DNA from: Pseudooceanicola pacificus
GTDB taxonomy: Bacteria; Pseudomonadota; Alphaproteobacteria; Rhodobacterales; Rhodobacteraceae
Assembly: GCF_009789075.1 (NCBI RefSeq)
Contig: NZ_WNXQ01000006.1
Coordinates: 124,001 to 188,000, forward strand
Length of the DNA stretch: 64,000 nt
Reading direction: 5' to 3'
Under the pieces are notes generated by a model. The model had not been told where the DNA came from and did no database searches. It worked only from the letters and a program-made list of their open reading frames with translations. Numbering within the stretch: position 1 is the first letter of the stretch; each line of letters begins with the position of its first letter. The translations under genes were made by a program, and so were the position numbers. Of the stretch, positions 34,437 to 43,313 are shown piece by piece.

Positions 34437-36253
34437 CGGGCGGCCTCCATTTCCGGCATGGCATCGAAACGCGGCGCGGCGGCCAGCAGGCGCTGCGTGT
34501 AATCGTTCGCGGGGCGGGACAGCACGTCGCGGGCATTGCCCTCTTCGACGATCCGGCCCTGATACATCACGGCGACCCGGTCGGCGATCTGGTGCACCAC
34601 CGCCATGTCATGGGTGATGAAGAGGCAGGTCAGCCCCATTTCCGCGCGCAGCTCGTCCAGCAGGTTCAGGATCTGCGCCTGCACCGAAACGTCGAGCGCC
34701 GAGGTCGGTTCGTCGCAAACCAGCGCCTCGGGCCGGGTCACCAGCGCGCGGGCGATGGCCACCCGCTGCCGCTGGCCGCCAGACAACTGCGAGGGATAGG
34801 TGTGCAGCAGGCGTTTGGGCAGGCGGACGAGGTCCATCGCCTGTTCCACCGACCGGGCGCGGGACACGCTGTCGCCCTCGCCGCGCAGCACCAGCGGGCG
34901 GGCGATGATCTCGGCCAGGCGGCGCCTGGGGTTGAGCGAGGAATAGGGATCCTGGAACACCGGCTGCACGAAGGAGGCCCGCTCGGTCCCCGTCAGCTCG
35001 GCCACCGGGCGGCCCAGCATGGTCACCTCGCCCGAGGTCGGCAGGGCGAGTCCCAGCATGATCCGCGCCAGGGTCGACTTGCCCGACCCGCTTTCGCCGA
35101 TCAGGGCCAGGGTCTCGCCGCGCCTGAGCGCAAGCGACACGTCGTCCAGCGCGCGGATCTCGCGTTTCGGGCCGAACAGGCCCTTTCGGGACTGGAACAG
35201 CTGGGTGACATGGCTGGCCGCGATCACCGGTTCGCCTCCGGCGACGCCATGCCCGGCCAGGGGCTGGGCCGGGGGGCGGGCGGTCGGCGGGTCGCTCAGC
35301 ACGCAGCGATAATCATGCACCGCACCGGCCTGCTGCACCGGCGGACGCGCGCTGGTGCAGTCGGGCCGCCGGTAGCCGCAGCGCGGGGCAAAGATGCAGC
35401 CCGTGGGCGGGTGCATCAGCGAGGGCACGGTGCCGGGGATCGCACCCAGGCGGGCGGGATCGGCCCCCATCGTGGGGATCGCCTGCAACAGGGACTGGGT
35501 GTAGGGATGCGCCGGGGCGCGCAGCACGGCCGCGGCGGCACCCTGTTCGATCACCTCGCCCGCGTACATCACGGCCACATGGTCCGTGCGCTCGGCCACC
35601 ACGGCAAGGTCATGCGAGATCAGGATCATGCCCATCTGCCGTTCGCGCCGCAGCCCGTCCAGCAGGTCGAGGATCTGCGCCTGGACGGTGACGTCCAGGG
35701 CGGTGGTCGGCTCGTCCGCGATCAGCAGGTCCGGGTCCAGCATCAGGGTCATGGCGATCATCACCCGCTGCCGCTGGCCGCCCGACATCTGGTGCGGATA
35801 TTGCGACATGCGCCCGGCGGGGTCGGGGATGCCGACCCGGTCGAGCAGGTCGATCGCCTTTTTCCGCGCCTGCGAACCCGAGAGCATGCCACGCGCCACG
35901 GCGGCCTCGGTCATCTGGCGGCCGATGGTATAGACCGGGTTGAGCGAGGTCATCGGCTCCTGAAAGATCATGCCGATGCGCGGCCCGGCGATCTCATGGG
36001 CAAAGGCGGCATCCGGCATCGCGGGCAGGTCCTGCCCGTCGAAGGCCATGCGCGTCGGGCGGCACTCGGCCCCGCGCGGCAGCAGCCGCATCAGCGCCAG
36101 GGCACTCAGCGACTTGCCCGAGCCGCTTTCGCCGACGATGCCAAGCGACTGCCCCCGGTCGAGAGAGAGGCTGACGTCGCGCACCGCATGCAGCGTGCCG
36201 TCGGGCAGTTTGAGCGAGATCGACAGGTTGCGGATATCGAGGAGCGTACTCAT
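34433..36253 (-). CDS. Fused DppD-DppF dual ATPase (importer 3)
   Basis: The 606-residue protein contains two ATPase domains. The first has Walker [14 protein letters not shown] (near 42), signature [12 protein letters not shown] and Walker [14 protein letters not shown] Cys-rich oligopeptide motif [15 protein letters not shown] follows near 290. The second domain has Walker [14 protein letters not shown] (near 388), signature [12 protein letters not shown] and Walker [13 protein letters not shown]. Unlike the importer 1 fusion, the first half keeps its Cys-rich C-terminal motif, so the two fusions look independent or differently trimmed. The start at 36253 overlaps the permease stop by 4 nt. 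Confidence 0.92.
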   Translation of the reverse strand: MSTLLDIRNLSISLKLPDGTLHAVRDVSLSLDRGQSLGIVGESGSGKSLSALALMRLLPRGAECRPTRMAFDGQDLPAMPDAAFAHEIAGPRIGMIFQEPMTSLNPVYTIGRQMTEAAVARGMLSGSQARKKAIDLLDRVGIPDPAGRMSQYPHQMSGGQRQRVMIAMTLMLDPDLLIADEPTTALDVTVQAQILDLLDGLRRERQMGMILISHDLAVVAERTDHVAVMYAGEVIEQGAAAAVLRAPAHPYTQSLLQAIPTMGADPARLGAIPGTVPSLMHPPTGCIFAPRCGYRRPDCTSARPPVQQAGAVHDYRCVLSDPPTARPPAQPLAGHGVAGGEPVIAASHVTQLFQSRKGLFGPKREIRALDDVSLALRRGETLALIGESGSGKSTLARIMLGLALPTSGEVTMLGRPVAELTGTERASFVQPVFQDPYSSLNPRRRLAEIIARPLVLRGEGDSVSRARSVEQAMDLVRLPKRLLHTYPSQLSGGQRQRVAIARALVTRPEALVCDEPTSALDVSVQAQILNLLDELRAEMGLTCLFITHDMAVVHQIADRVAVMYQGRIVEEGNARDVLSRPANDYTQRLLAAAPRFDAMPEMEAAR

Positions 36254-37164
36254 CCGTTGCGGCCCTCCGGCGAAGTGATGTCGCGCAGCCCGTCGCCCAT
36301 CAGGTTGGCGCCGATGACCAGCAGGAACAGGCAGATGCCGGGCAGGATCACCAGCCAGGGGCGATAGAACATCGCCTGTTTGCCCTCGGCGATCATCAGG
36401 CCCCACGACGGCGTCGGCGGCTGGATCCCCACGCCGAGGAAGGACAGCGAGCTTTCCGCCAGGATCGCGATGCCCAGTTCGAAGGTGAAGATCACGATGA
36501 TCGAGCTGAGCAGGTTCGGCAGGATCTCGTGCCAGATGATCTGGCGCGAACTTGCGCCCGAGGCGGCGGCGGCGGCGATGAAATCCTGCGAGCGGATCCG
36601 CTGTGTCGCGGCACGGGTGACAACCAGGTAATAGGTCCAGTGCAGCACCCCGACGATGCCTATCACCACCCAGATCGACGGGCCGATGATGAAGACCAGC
36701 GCCATGGCCAGCAGCAGCCCCGGCAGGGCCAGCTGCGCGGTCAGCAGAAAGCTGATGGCATGATCCAGCCAGCCGCCGAAATAACCGGCGATCACGCCGA
36801 GCGTCACGCCGATGAACAGGCCCACGGTGGCCGCCCCGATGCCGATGGTGATCGAGACGCGGGTGCCATAGATCAGCCGGCTGAGGTAGTCGCGCCCGTT
36901 CTGGTCGGTGCCCAGCAGATGGTCCCATGTTCCGGCGTCGTCCCAGACGGGCGGCAGCATGCGCGAGGACAGGGACTGCGCATAGGGGTCGTGCGGGGCC
37001 AGCAGCGGGGCAAAGATCGCAACCAGAACGATCAGCAGGATCAGCCCCGCGCCCAGCAGGAACCCCTTGTGGCCAAAGATGCGCTGGCGGAAAATCTCGC
37101 CCGGCGTCAGGGCCTTGGTCTCGCCGTCCTCGACGGCGGACAGGGTGATGTCGGTGGTGGTCAT
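36250..37164 (-). CDS. DppC-type ABC permease (importer 3)
   Basis: The 304-residue permease has a cytoplasmic leader, a first helix after FGHKGFLLGAG, the LGTDQNGRDYLSRLIYGTRVS-type block near residue 85 that marks DppC proteins, and the coupling loop RIRSQDFIAAAAASGASS near 190. It overlaps the DppB-type gene upstream and the fused ATPase downstream by 4 nt each. It would form the heterodimeric channel of importer 3. Confidence 0.9.
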   Translation of the reverse strand: MTTTDITLSAVEDGETKALTPGEIFRQRIFGHKGFLLGAGLILLIVLVAIFAPLLAPHDPYAQSLSSRMLPPVWDDAGTWDHLLGTDQNGRDYLSRLIYGTRVSITIGIGAATVGLFIGVTLGVIAGYFGGWLDHAISFLLTAQLALPGLLLAMALVFIIGPSIWVVIGIVGVLHWTYYLVVTRAATQRIRSQDFIAAAAASGASSRQIIWHEILPNLLSSIIVIFTFELGIAILAESSLSFLGVGIQPPTPSWGLMIAEGKQAMFYRPWLVILPGICLFLLVIGANLMGDGLRDITSPEGRNG

Positions 37165-38078
37165 CCGATTCGGATCCTCGGGTCCAGTGCCGCATTCAGG
37201 ATGTCGGCCAGCAGGTTCATGACGACAAAGACGATGGCGAAGACAAAGATCAGCATCTGCACGGTCGGGATGTCCGCGCCGAGGATCGATTCAAGCGCCA
37301 GCCGCCCCAGCCCGTTGATGGCAAAGATGCTTTCGGTGATAACCGAACCGCCGAATTTCTGGCCAAGCTGCACCGCCAGGACCGAAATCACCGGCAGCAG
37401 CGCGTTGCGCATCGCGTGGCGGCGCAGCAGGGGCCAGCCACGAAAGCCCTTGGCGCGGGCGGTGCGGACGTAATCGGCGCCCATCACCTCGATCAGCCCG
37501 GTGCGGGTCAGACGCATCACCGCCGGGACGGAGGAGGCCCCCAGGACAAAGGCCGGCAGCACGAAATGCTTCCACGTGTCATCGCCCGAGACCGGGAAGA
37601 TCGGGATCATCACCGCGAAGAGGATGATCATGATAAGCCCCAGCCAGAAGTTCGGCACCGCCTGGGCCGAAACCGCGACACCCAGGGCGACCCGGTCGAT
37701 CCAGCTGTTGGGGTTCAGCGCCGCCAGCGCACCGAGGGGGATGGCGATCAGGATGGTCACCGACAGCGCCGACAGCGCCAGGGTGATCGTCTCGTCCGCG
37801 CGGTCCGCGACCAGTTCGGCGACCGGCTTGTGCCAGTAATAGCTTTCGCCGAAATCGCCTTGCAGCACGCCGCCCAGCCATTCGCCGTAGCGCACCCAGA
37901 GCGGTTGATCCAGACCGTAGCGCTGGCGGATCGCCTCGACCACATCGGGGGTGGCGTCCTCGCCGGCGATGGCCTGGGCCGGATCGGCGGCGACATTCAG
38001 CAACAGGAAGGCGGCAAGCGAGACGGTGAAGGCGACAAGCAACGCCAGCAGCCCGCGCAGCGCGATGTAACGCAGCAT
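37161..38078 (-). CDS. DppB-type ABC permease (importer 3)
   Basis: The 305-residue permease starts MLRYIALRGLLALLVAF, has the periplasmic block QRYGLDQPLWVRYGEWLGG near residue 52 and the coupling loop EVMGADYVRTARAKGFRG near 205. It is one of the shorter DppB-type proteins. Its start lies 53 nt after the binding-protein stop, and that gap is mostly a strong hairpin. It overlaps the DppC-type gene by ATGA. Confidence 0.9.
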   Translation of the reverse strand: MLRYIALRGLLALLVAFTVSLAAFLLLNVAADPAQAIAGEDATPDVVEAIRQRYGLDQPLWVRYGEWLGGVLQGDFGESYYWHKPVAELVADRADETITLALSALSVTILIAIPLGALAALNPNSWIDRVALGVAVSAQAVPNFWLGLIMIILFAVMIPIFPVSGDDTWKHFVLPAFVLGASSVPAVMRLTRTGLIEVMGADYVRTARAKGFRGWPLLRRHAMRNALLPVISVLAVQLGQKFGGSVITESIFAINGLGRLALESILGADIPTVQMLIFVFAIVFVVMNLLADILNAALDPRIRIG

Positions 38079-38096
38079 GAGTTTGGGTCCTTTCGT

Positions 38097-38122
38097 TGCG
38101 GGGGCCGGATGCGGCCCCCGCA
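38097..38122 (-). promoter_or_regulatory. Intercistronic GC stem-loop between binding-protein and permease genes
   Basis: TGCGGGGGCC (38097-38106) pairs perfectly with GGCCCCCGCA (38113-38122) across a 6-nt loop. It occupies half of the 53-bp gap between the importer 3 binding-protein stop (38132) and the permease start (38078). It is the third such hairpin at this position in this window, which supports a role in setting relative expression of the two genes. Confidence 0.6.
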
Positions 38123-38131
38123 GGGGTCAGC

Positions 38132-39658
38132 TCACTTCCAGGATGCGTGCTGCAGCCGCGGCAGACCATCCGGGTCCAGCGGGAACGACAGCTGCGGCGA
38201 GACCAGATAATTCGCCGAGTACGAGAAGAGCGGCGCCCAATAGGCCTCGTCCGCGATCTTGCCGATCGCCTCGGAATAGATCGCCTTGCGCTTTGCCTGG
38301 TCGGCCGTCTGTTCGGCCGACAGGACCAGTTCTTGCAGCGCCTCGTCGCCCGACAGGTTGCGGTCGCTGTCCGAGAAATGGATCCGCGCGATGGCCGCGG
38401 TATCCGCCGTGCCGCCCGAGCCCCAGGTGCCGACATAGGCCGGGATCTCGCGTGCCGCCCGGGCCTGGTTCAGGCTTTCCAGCTTCACATAGCGCAGGTC
38501 GACGTCGATGCCGACCTTGGTCAGATCGGCCGAGATCGCCTCGGCCACCGCCTTGTCGCGATAGGCCCAGAGTTCGAGCGGGAAGCCCTCGCCATAGCCT
38601 GCTTCCGCCAGCAGGGCCTTGGCCTTTTCCGGGTCGTAGGGATAGGCGGTCACGTTCTGATCGCAGCCGAACTGAGCCGGATGGCAGGCGGTATGGATCG
38701 CCTCGGCCGAGCCGCCGATCAGGTACTTGGCCATTTCCTCGGTGTTCAGCGCATAGTTGATCGCCTGGCGCACCTTGAGGTTGGTCAGGGGTCCGTCCGG
38801 ATCCGTATAGCCATGCGCGTCGAGCACGATGAACCCGATCCGCAGGTCCGGCCCGCTGAGGTGTTCGGCCATCGGTGTCGCGCCCAGGCTTTCGGCCAGG
38901 TCCAGCGGCACCTTGAACATCCAGTCGATCCCGCCCGACATCAGCTCGGCCTGCTGGGTGCCGATATCGGGGATGTTGCGCACCACGACCTTGCCGATGG
39001 CGGGCTTGTCGCCAAAGAAGTCGTCGAACCGCTCCAGCACCAGTTCGGTGCCCGGCTCGAAGCTGACGACCTTGTAGGGGCCGGTGCCGATCAGGTTGCT
39101 CGACATGGCGTTGCGGTCGATGGTTCCGCCCGCGTCATAGGTGCCGGCCTTGCGCAGCATGATGCGGTTGGACATGTCGCGCAGCACCAGCGGATAGACC
39201 GATTTCAGGTGAAAGCGGACAGTGTTCGGCCCGGTCACCTCGGCATTGTCCAGCCAGCGTTCGACCACTCCGCTGGCGTTGGATTCACTGTCGGGGCTGG
39301 CGATCCAGTTGTAGGTATAGGCCACGTCCTCGGGCGTCAGCGTGCTGCCGTCGTGGAATTTGACATCGTCGCGCAGGGTGACGTCGAGCGTGGTGTCGTC
39401 GACCCAGTCATAGCCCGTGGCAACCGAGGGATTGAATTCCTGCGTCGCGGGGTCGAGGTCGAAGAGCGTGGCATCGGTCAGCTGCGCGAGGATGATGTAT
39501 TCGCGCTTGGTGGTGTAGTTGTAGTCGAGGTTCAGGATCTCCTCGGCCATGGCGGCGCGGAGCGTGTCGTCTGCCGGGCCGGCGATGGCCGGGCCAAAAG
39601 ACGCGGCAAGTGCAACGGCACTCGCGGCGCAGATGCTGCGCCAACGTGGAATACTCAT
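38132..39658 (-). CDS. Peptide/nickel-type ABC substrate-binding protein (importer 3)
   Basis: The 508-residue DppA/OppA-family protein has a signal peptide after MSIPRWRSI with cleavage near AIA-GP (residue 26). It shows LTPEDVAYTYNWIASPD near 110 and LIGTGPYKVVSFEPGTEL near 180, both typical. It leads the operon that ends in the lyase gene. A GGGAGGAGA ribosome site precedes the ATG. The 174-bp region upstream (39659-39832) is AT-rich and must carry the operon promoter. It also contains GTCTGCATT on the minus strand (39718-39726), resembling one arm of the XRE operator at 40499. Confidence 0.9.
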   Translation of the reverse strand: MSIPRWRSICAASAVALAASFGPAIAGPADDTLRAAMAEEILNLDYNYTTKREYIILAQLTDATLFDLDPATQEFNPSVATGYDWVDDTTLDVTLRDDVKFHDGSTLTPEDVAYTYNWIASPDSESNASGVVERWLDNAEVTGPNTVRFHLKSVYPLVLRDMSNRIMLRKAGTYDAGGTIDRNAMSSNLIGTGPYKVVSFEPGTELVLERFDDFFGDKPAIGKVVVRNIPDIGTQQAELMSGGIDWMFKVPLDLAESLGATPMAEHLSGPDLRIGFIVLDAHGYTDPDGPLTNLKVRQAINYALNTEEMAKYLIGGSAEAIHTACHPAQFGCDQNVTAYPYDPEKAKALLAEAGYGEGFPLELWAYRDKAVAEAISADLTKVGIDVDLRYVKLESLNQARAAREIPAYVGTWGSGGTADTAAIARIHFSDSDRNLSGDEALQELVLSAEQTADQAKRKAIYSEAIGKIADEAYWAPLFSYSANYLVSPQLSFPLDPDGLPRLQHASWK

Positions 39659-39832
39659 GGTCTCCTCCCTTGATGTTGACCAAGTGTAGACCGTCTTTGT
39701 TGATTACCAAAAATGCAAATGCAGACAGTTTTGTTGCATAATTCGCAAGTCACAACGGCGAACCGGCCCAAGCGGCGCGCAGCGATCCGGATCCCGGCCT
39801 TGCGGCGGGCGGGCGGATCCGGGCCGCGCGGC

Positions 39833-40471
39833 CTATTGCGGGTAGCAGATGATCGACAGATAGCGGATCGGGCGCTGCAGATGCCGTTCCGGCCCGTGCG
39901 GCGCGTCGGAGTCAAACAGCAGCGAGTCGCCGGGTTCGAGGATGTAGAGCGTTTCCGCGTGGCGGTATTCCAGCGTGCCCTCGATCATGTACAGGAACTC
40001 GATCCCCGCGTGCTGGAAGACGGGAAAGATGTCGGTGTCCTCGGTCAGGGTGATCAGGTAGGGTTCCACCACCACGCCGCTGTCGGTGGAGCCGATATGG
40101 CCCAGCAGGTTGTACTGGTGCCCGGCACGCGTCCCCTCGCGCTTGATCTCGACCCCTTCGCCGGCCTTCACATGCATCGCGCCGCGCGGCTGGTCGAACC
40201 CGGTGAACAGATGCACGACCGGCACCCGCAGGGCATCGGCCAGCGCCTGCAGTGTTGCCAGCGATGGCGAGATCACACCGTTTTCGATCTTGGACATGGC
40301 GCCGACGGACAGCCCGGCCTGGGCGGCTAGCTCGGTTCCCGTCATCCGCTGGCGCTTGCGCAGCTCGCGGATCTGGCGGCCGATGGCCAGCTCCAGGTTG
40401 CGCTCGCGCGGCTCTCGCACGGCATGGGGATCCTGGCGCAGGGCAATCGTTTCGGGCTTCTTGTCCTTCAT
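39833..40471 (-). CDS. XRE-family regulator with C-terminal cupin domain
   Basis: The 212-residue regulator has a lambda-repressor-like helix-turn-helix (about 30-85; RMTGTELAAQAGLSVGAMSKIENG) and a cupin (about 115-210; EFLYMIEGTLEYR and LEPGDSLLFDSDAPHGPE). Proteins of this PuuR/MppR-like type often control polyamine, amino acid or glutamine-synthetase-like catabolic genes. It lies between the glnT gene and importer 3 and is transcribed in the same direction as both. It could therefore control either. A near-perfect palindrome 28 nt before its start suggests autoregulation. Confidence 0.9.
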   Translation of the reverse strand: MKDKKPETIALRQDPHAVREPRERNLELAIGRQIRELRKRQRMTGTELAAQAGLSVGAMSKIENGVISPSLATLQALADALRVPVVHLFTGFDQPRGAMHVKAGEGVEIKREGTRAGHQYNLLGHIGSTDSGVVVEPYLITLTEDTDIFPVFQHAGIEFLYMIEGTLEYRHAETLYILEPGDSLLFDSDAPHGPERHLQRPIRYLSIICYPQ

Positions 40472-40498
40472 GAGCGCTGCTTTACCTCCGCCGCCTGT

Positions 40499-40516
40499 GT
40501 CTGAATTAATCCAGAC
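40499..40516. promoter_or_regulatory. Candidate XRE-cupin operator
   Basis: GTCTGAATTAATCCAGAC is an 18-bp palindrome in which eight of nine pairs match. It starts 28 nt upstream of the XRE-cupin start codon, in the 105-bp gap after glnT. Size and position fit a self-repression site. Confidence 0.6.
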
Positions 40517-40576
40517 GCGGCGCGGTTTCCACCACCAAGCCGCCGGCGCGGGGCCGGGGCAGGGCGGCGGCCCGGC

Positions 40577-41893
40577 TCAGATATCCAGCGTATTGTCCTT
40601 TTCCCACTGCGAGAAATGCGCGGTATAGGCGTTCCACTCCTGCCGCTTGAGCTTGGCGTAAGAGGCCGAGAACCCGGCGCCCAGCATTGCGGTCAGCGTG
40701 CCGTCGGCCTCGAATGCGCGGATCGCATCCAGCAGGTTCAGGGGCAGGCGCTTGGCGTCCTTGACCGTGTGGCCCTCGGCATACATGTCGATGTCGTGGC
40801 GCGGGCCGGGATCGGCCTTGCCCTTCAGCCCCGACAGGCCCGCCGCGATGATCACGGCCTGCAGCAGATAGGGGTTGGCCGCGCCGTCGGGCAGGCGCAG
40901 CTCGAACCGGCCCGGCCCGGGGACACGGACCATGTGGGTGCGGTTGTTGCCGGTCCAGGTCAGCGTGTTGGGCGCCCAGGTGGCGCCCGAAATGGTGCGC
41001 GGGGCATTGATGCGCTTGTAGCTGTTCACCGTCGGATTGGTGATCGCGGGCAGGGCCTCGCCGTGCTGCATGATCCCGCCCAGGAAATGCGCGCCCTTTT
41101 CGGACAGCCCCACCTCGCCGGTCTGGCCCGTGCCCGCCCCGGCAAAGGCATTGGCCTGCCCCGCAATGTCCCAGACCGAGATATGGGCGTGGCAGCCATT
41201 GCCCGTCAGCCCCTCGACCGGCTTTGGCATGAAGGTCGCGCGCAACCCGTGGTTCTCGGCCACGGATTTCACCATGAACTTGAAGAAGCTGTGCCGGTCG
41301 GCGGTCACCAGGGCATCGTCGAAATCCCAGTTCATCTCGAACTGGCCGTTCGCGTCCTCGTGGTCGTTCTGATAGGGGTTCCAGCCGAGGCCGAGCATGT
41401 AATCGCAGACCTCGGCGATCACGTCGTAGCGGCGCATCACGGCCTGCTGGTCGTAACAGGGCTTTGCCGCGGTGTCGTGGACATCCGAAATCCGGTCCCC
41501 CTCGGGTGTCAGCAGGAAGAACTCGGCCTCGACCCCGGTCTTCACCCGCAGCCCTTCGGCGGCGGCGGCGTCGACCATGCGGCGCAGCACGTTGCGCGGG
41601 GCCTGTTCGATCTCTTCGCCCTCCATCACGCAGGTGGCGGGGACCCAGGCGACCTCGGGCTTCCACGGCAGCTGCACCACGGCGGCAGGGTCGGGCACGG
41701 CCAGCATGTCGGGATGGGCGGGCGTCATGTCCAGCCAGGTGGCAAAGCCCGCGAACCCGGCGCCGTCCTGCTCCATCCCGGCGATGGCCTGGGCGGGCAC
41801 CAGCTTGGCGCGCTGGCCGCCGAACAGGTCGGTGTAGGAAATCATGAAATACTTCACGCCGCGCTCGGCGGCGAATGTGGCGAGGTCGCTCAT
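40577..41893 (-). CDS. glnT: Glutamine synthetase family protein (GlnT / gamma-glutamylmethylamide synthetase type)
   Basis: The 438-residue ATP-dependent ligase has the glutamine synthetase core: EAEFFLLTPEGD (near 125), the metal/glutamate block NGQFEMNWDFDD (near 185) and the GNGCHAHISVWD loop (near 232). Length and sequence are those of the GlnT/GmaS group rather than GlnA (about 470 residues with an adenylylated Tyr loop). Known members make glutamine (rhizobial GlnT) or gamma-glutamylmethylamide from methylamine (GmaS). It follows the glxBCD/mgsABC-like genes, the arrangement seen in N-methylglutamate pathways, which supports but does not prove GmaS activity. Confidence 0.88.
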   Translation of the reverse strand: MSDLATFAAERGVKYFMISYTDLFGGQRAKLVPAQAIAGMEQDGAGFAGFATWLDMTPAHPDMLAVPDPAAVVQLPWKPEVAWVPATCVMEGEEIEQAPRNVLRRMVDAAAAEGLRVKTGVEAEFFLLTPEGDRISDVHDTAAKPCYDQQAVMRRYDVIAEVCDYMLGLGWNPYQNDHEDANGQFEMNWDFDDALVTADRHSFFKFMVKSVAENHGLRATFMPKPVEGLTGNGCHAHISVWDIAGQANAFAGAGTGQTGEVGLSEKGAHFLGGIMQHGEALPAITNPTVNSYKRINAPRTISGATWAPNTLTWTGNNRTHMVRVPGPGRFELRLPDGAANPYLLQAVIIAAGLSGLKGKADPGPRHDIDMYAEGHTVKDAKRLPLNLLDAIRAFEADGTLTAMLGAGFSASYAKLKRQEWNAYTAHFSQWEKDNTLDI

Positions 41894-41926
41894 CGTCTGG
41901 TCCTTCCGTCCCGGTGGTTGTCGGCT

Positions 41927-41948
41927 CGGGGGTCCCCCCGGGCCCCCG
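41927..41948 (-). promoter_or_regulatory. GC hairpin between glxD and glnT
   Basis: CGGGGGTCC (41927-41935) and GGGCCCCCG (41940-41948) form a 9-nt stem with one imperfect pair and a 4-nt loop in the 94-bp gap between glxD and glnT. It may reduce read-through or protect the upstream message. Confidence 0.4.
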
Positions 41949-41987
41949 CTGCTTGGATGTCGCGTCAGAGCGGGGGGCGGCGCATTC

Positions 41988-43313
41988 TCAGAACTGGGCC
42001 TTGCCGGGCCACCAGTCGGTGCCCGCCAGGGGCACCTGCGCCATGGCGGCGGCCTCCATCGTCAGCGCGCAGAGGTCTTCGGGTTCCAGGTTGTGCACGT
42101 GGCTCTTGCCGCAGGCGCGGGCGATGGTCTGGCATTCCAGCGTCATCACGTTCAGGAAATTGCGCAGCCGGCGGCCCGCGGCCTCGGGGTCCAGCCGCTT
42201 CATCAACTCGGGGTCCTGGGTGGTGATGCCGGCGGGGTCGCGCCCCTCGTGCCAGTCGTCATAGGCCCCGGCGGTGGTGCCCAGGGCGTTGTACTCGGCC
42301 TCGTAACGCGGGTCATTGTCGCCCAGGGCGATCAGCGCCGCCGTGCCGATGGACACCGCATCGGCGCCAAGCGCCAGCGCCTTGGCCATGTCAGCGCCCG
42401 AACGGATCCCGCCCGAGACGACAAGCTGCACCTCGCGGTGCATCCCGAGGTCCTGCAGCGCCTTCACCGCGGGGCGGATACAGGCCAGGGTCGGCTGGCC
42501 CACATGTTCGATAAAGACATCCTGCGTCGCCGCCGTGCCGCCCTGCATCCCGTCCAGCACCACGACATCGGCCCCGGCCTTGACCGCCAGCGCGGTGTCG
42601 TAATAGGGCCGCGCGCCGCCGATCTTGACGTAGATCGGCTTTTCCCAGCCGGTGATCTCGCGCAGTTCGAGGATCTTGATCTCCAGATCGTCGGGGCCGG
42701 TCCAGTCCGGGTGGCGGCAGGCGGACCGCTGGTCGATGCCCACGGGCAGGTCGCGCATGCCGGCGACCCGTTCGGTGATCTTCTGACCCAGCAGCATGCC
42801 CCCGCCGCCGGGTTTTGCGCCCTGGCCGACAACCACCTCGATCGCATCGGCGCGGCGCAGGTCGTCGGGGTTCATCCCGTAGCGCGAGGGCAGATATTGA
42901 TAGACCAGCTTTTCGGAATGCCCGCGCTCTTCCTCGGTCATGCCGCCATCGCCGGTGGTGGTCGAGGTCCCGGCCATCGTCGCGCCCCGGCCAAGCGCCT
43001 CCTTGGCGGGGCCCGAGAGCGAGCCGAAGGACATGCCCGCGATGGTCACGGGGATCTTCAGCTCGATGGGGTTCTTTGCGTAGCGCGTGCCAAGCGTGAC
43101 GCCCGTCTCGCATTTCTCGCGGTAGCCTTCGAGCGGATAGCGCGAGATCGAGGCGCCCAGGAACAGCAGGTCGTCGAAATGCGGCACCCGCCGCTTCGCC
43201 CCGCCGCCGCGAATGTCGTAGATGCCGGTGGCGGCGGCGCGGCGGATTTCCGCGTTCACCTCGCGCGAGAAGGTCCAGGACTGGCGCGGTTCGGTGGCTG
43301 GGGTCTTGTCCAT
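41988..43313 (-). CDS. glxD: FMN-binding glutamate synthase-domain protein (GlxD / MgsC type)
   Basis: The 441-residue protein corresponds to the central and FMN-binding region of the glutamate synthase large subunit: KIPVTIAGMSFGSLSGPAKEA (near 90, shown as the family block), YVKIGGARPYYD (near 225), ADVVVLDGMQGGTAAT (near 245) and LVVSGGIRSGADMAKALALGAD (near 290, abbreviated in function as the flavin-phosphate site). As GlxD or MgsC it works with GlxB and GlxC. The known N-methylglutamate synthase makes N-methylglutamate and 2-oxoglutarate-linked products from methylamine and glutamate. It shares TGATG with glxC. Confidence 0.88.
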   Translation of the reverse strand: MDKTPATEPRQSWTFSREVNAEIRRAAATGIYDIRGGGAKRRVPHFDDLLFLGASISRYPLEGYREKCETGVTLGTRYAKNPIELKIPVTIAGMSFGSLSGPAKEALGRGATMAGTSTTTGDGGMTEEERGHSEKLVYQYLPSRYGMNPDDLRRADAIEVVVGQGAKPGGGGMLLGQKITERVAGMRDLPVGIDQRSACRHPDWTGPDDLEIKILELREITGWEKPIYVKIGGARPYYDTALAVKAGADVVVLDGMQGGTAATQDVFIEHVGQPTLACIRPAVKALQDLGMHREVQLVVSGGIRSGADMAKALALGADAVSIGTAALIALGDNDPRYEAEYNALGTTAGAYDDWHEGRDPAGITTQDPELMKRLDPEAAGRRLRNFLNVMTLECQTIARACGKSHVHNLEPEDLCALTMEAAAMAQVPLAGTDWWPGKAQF

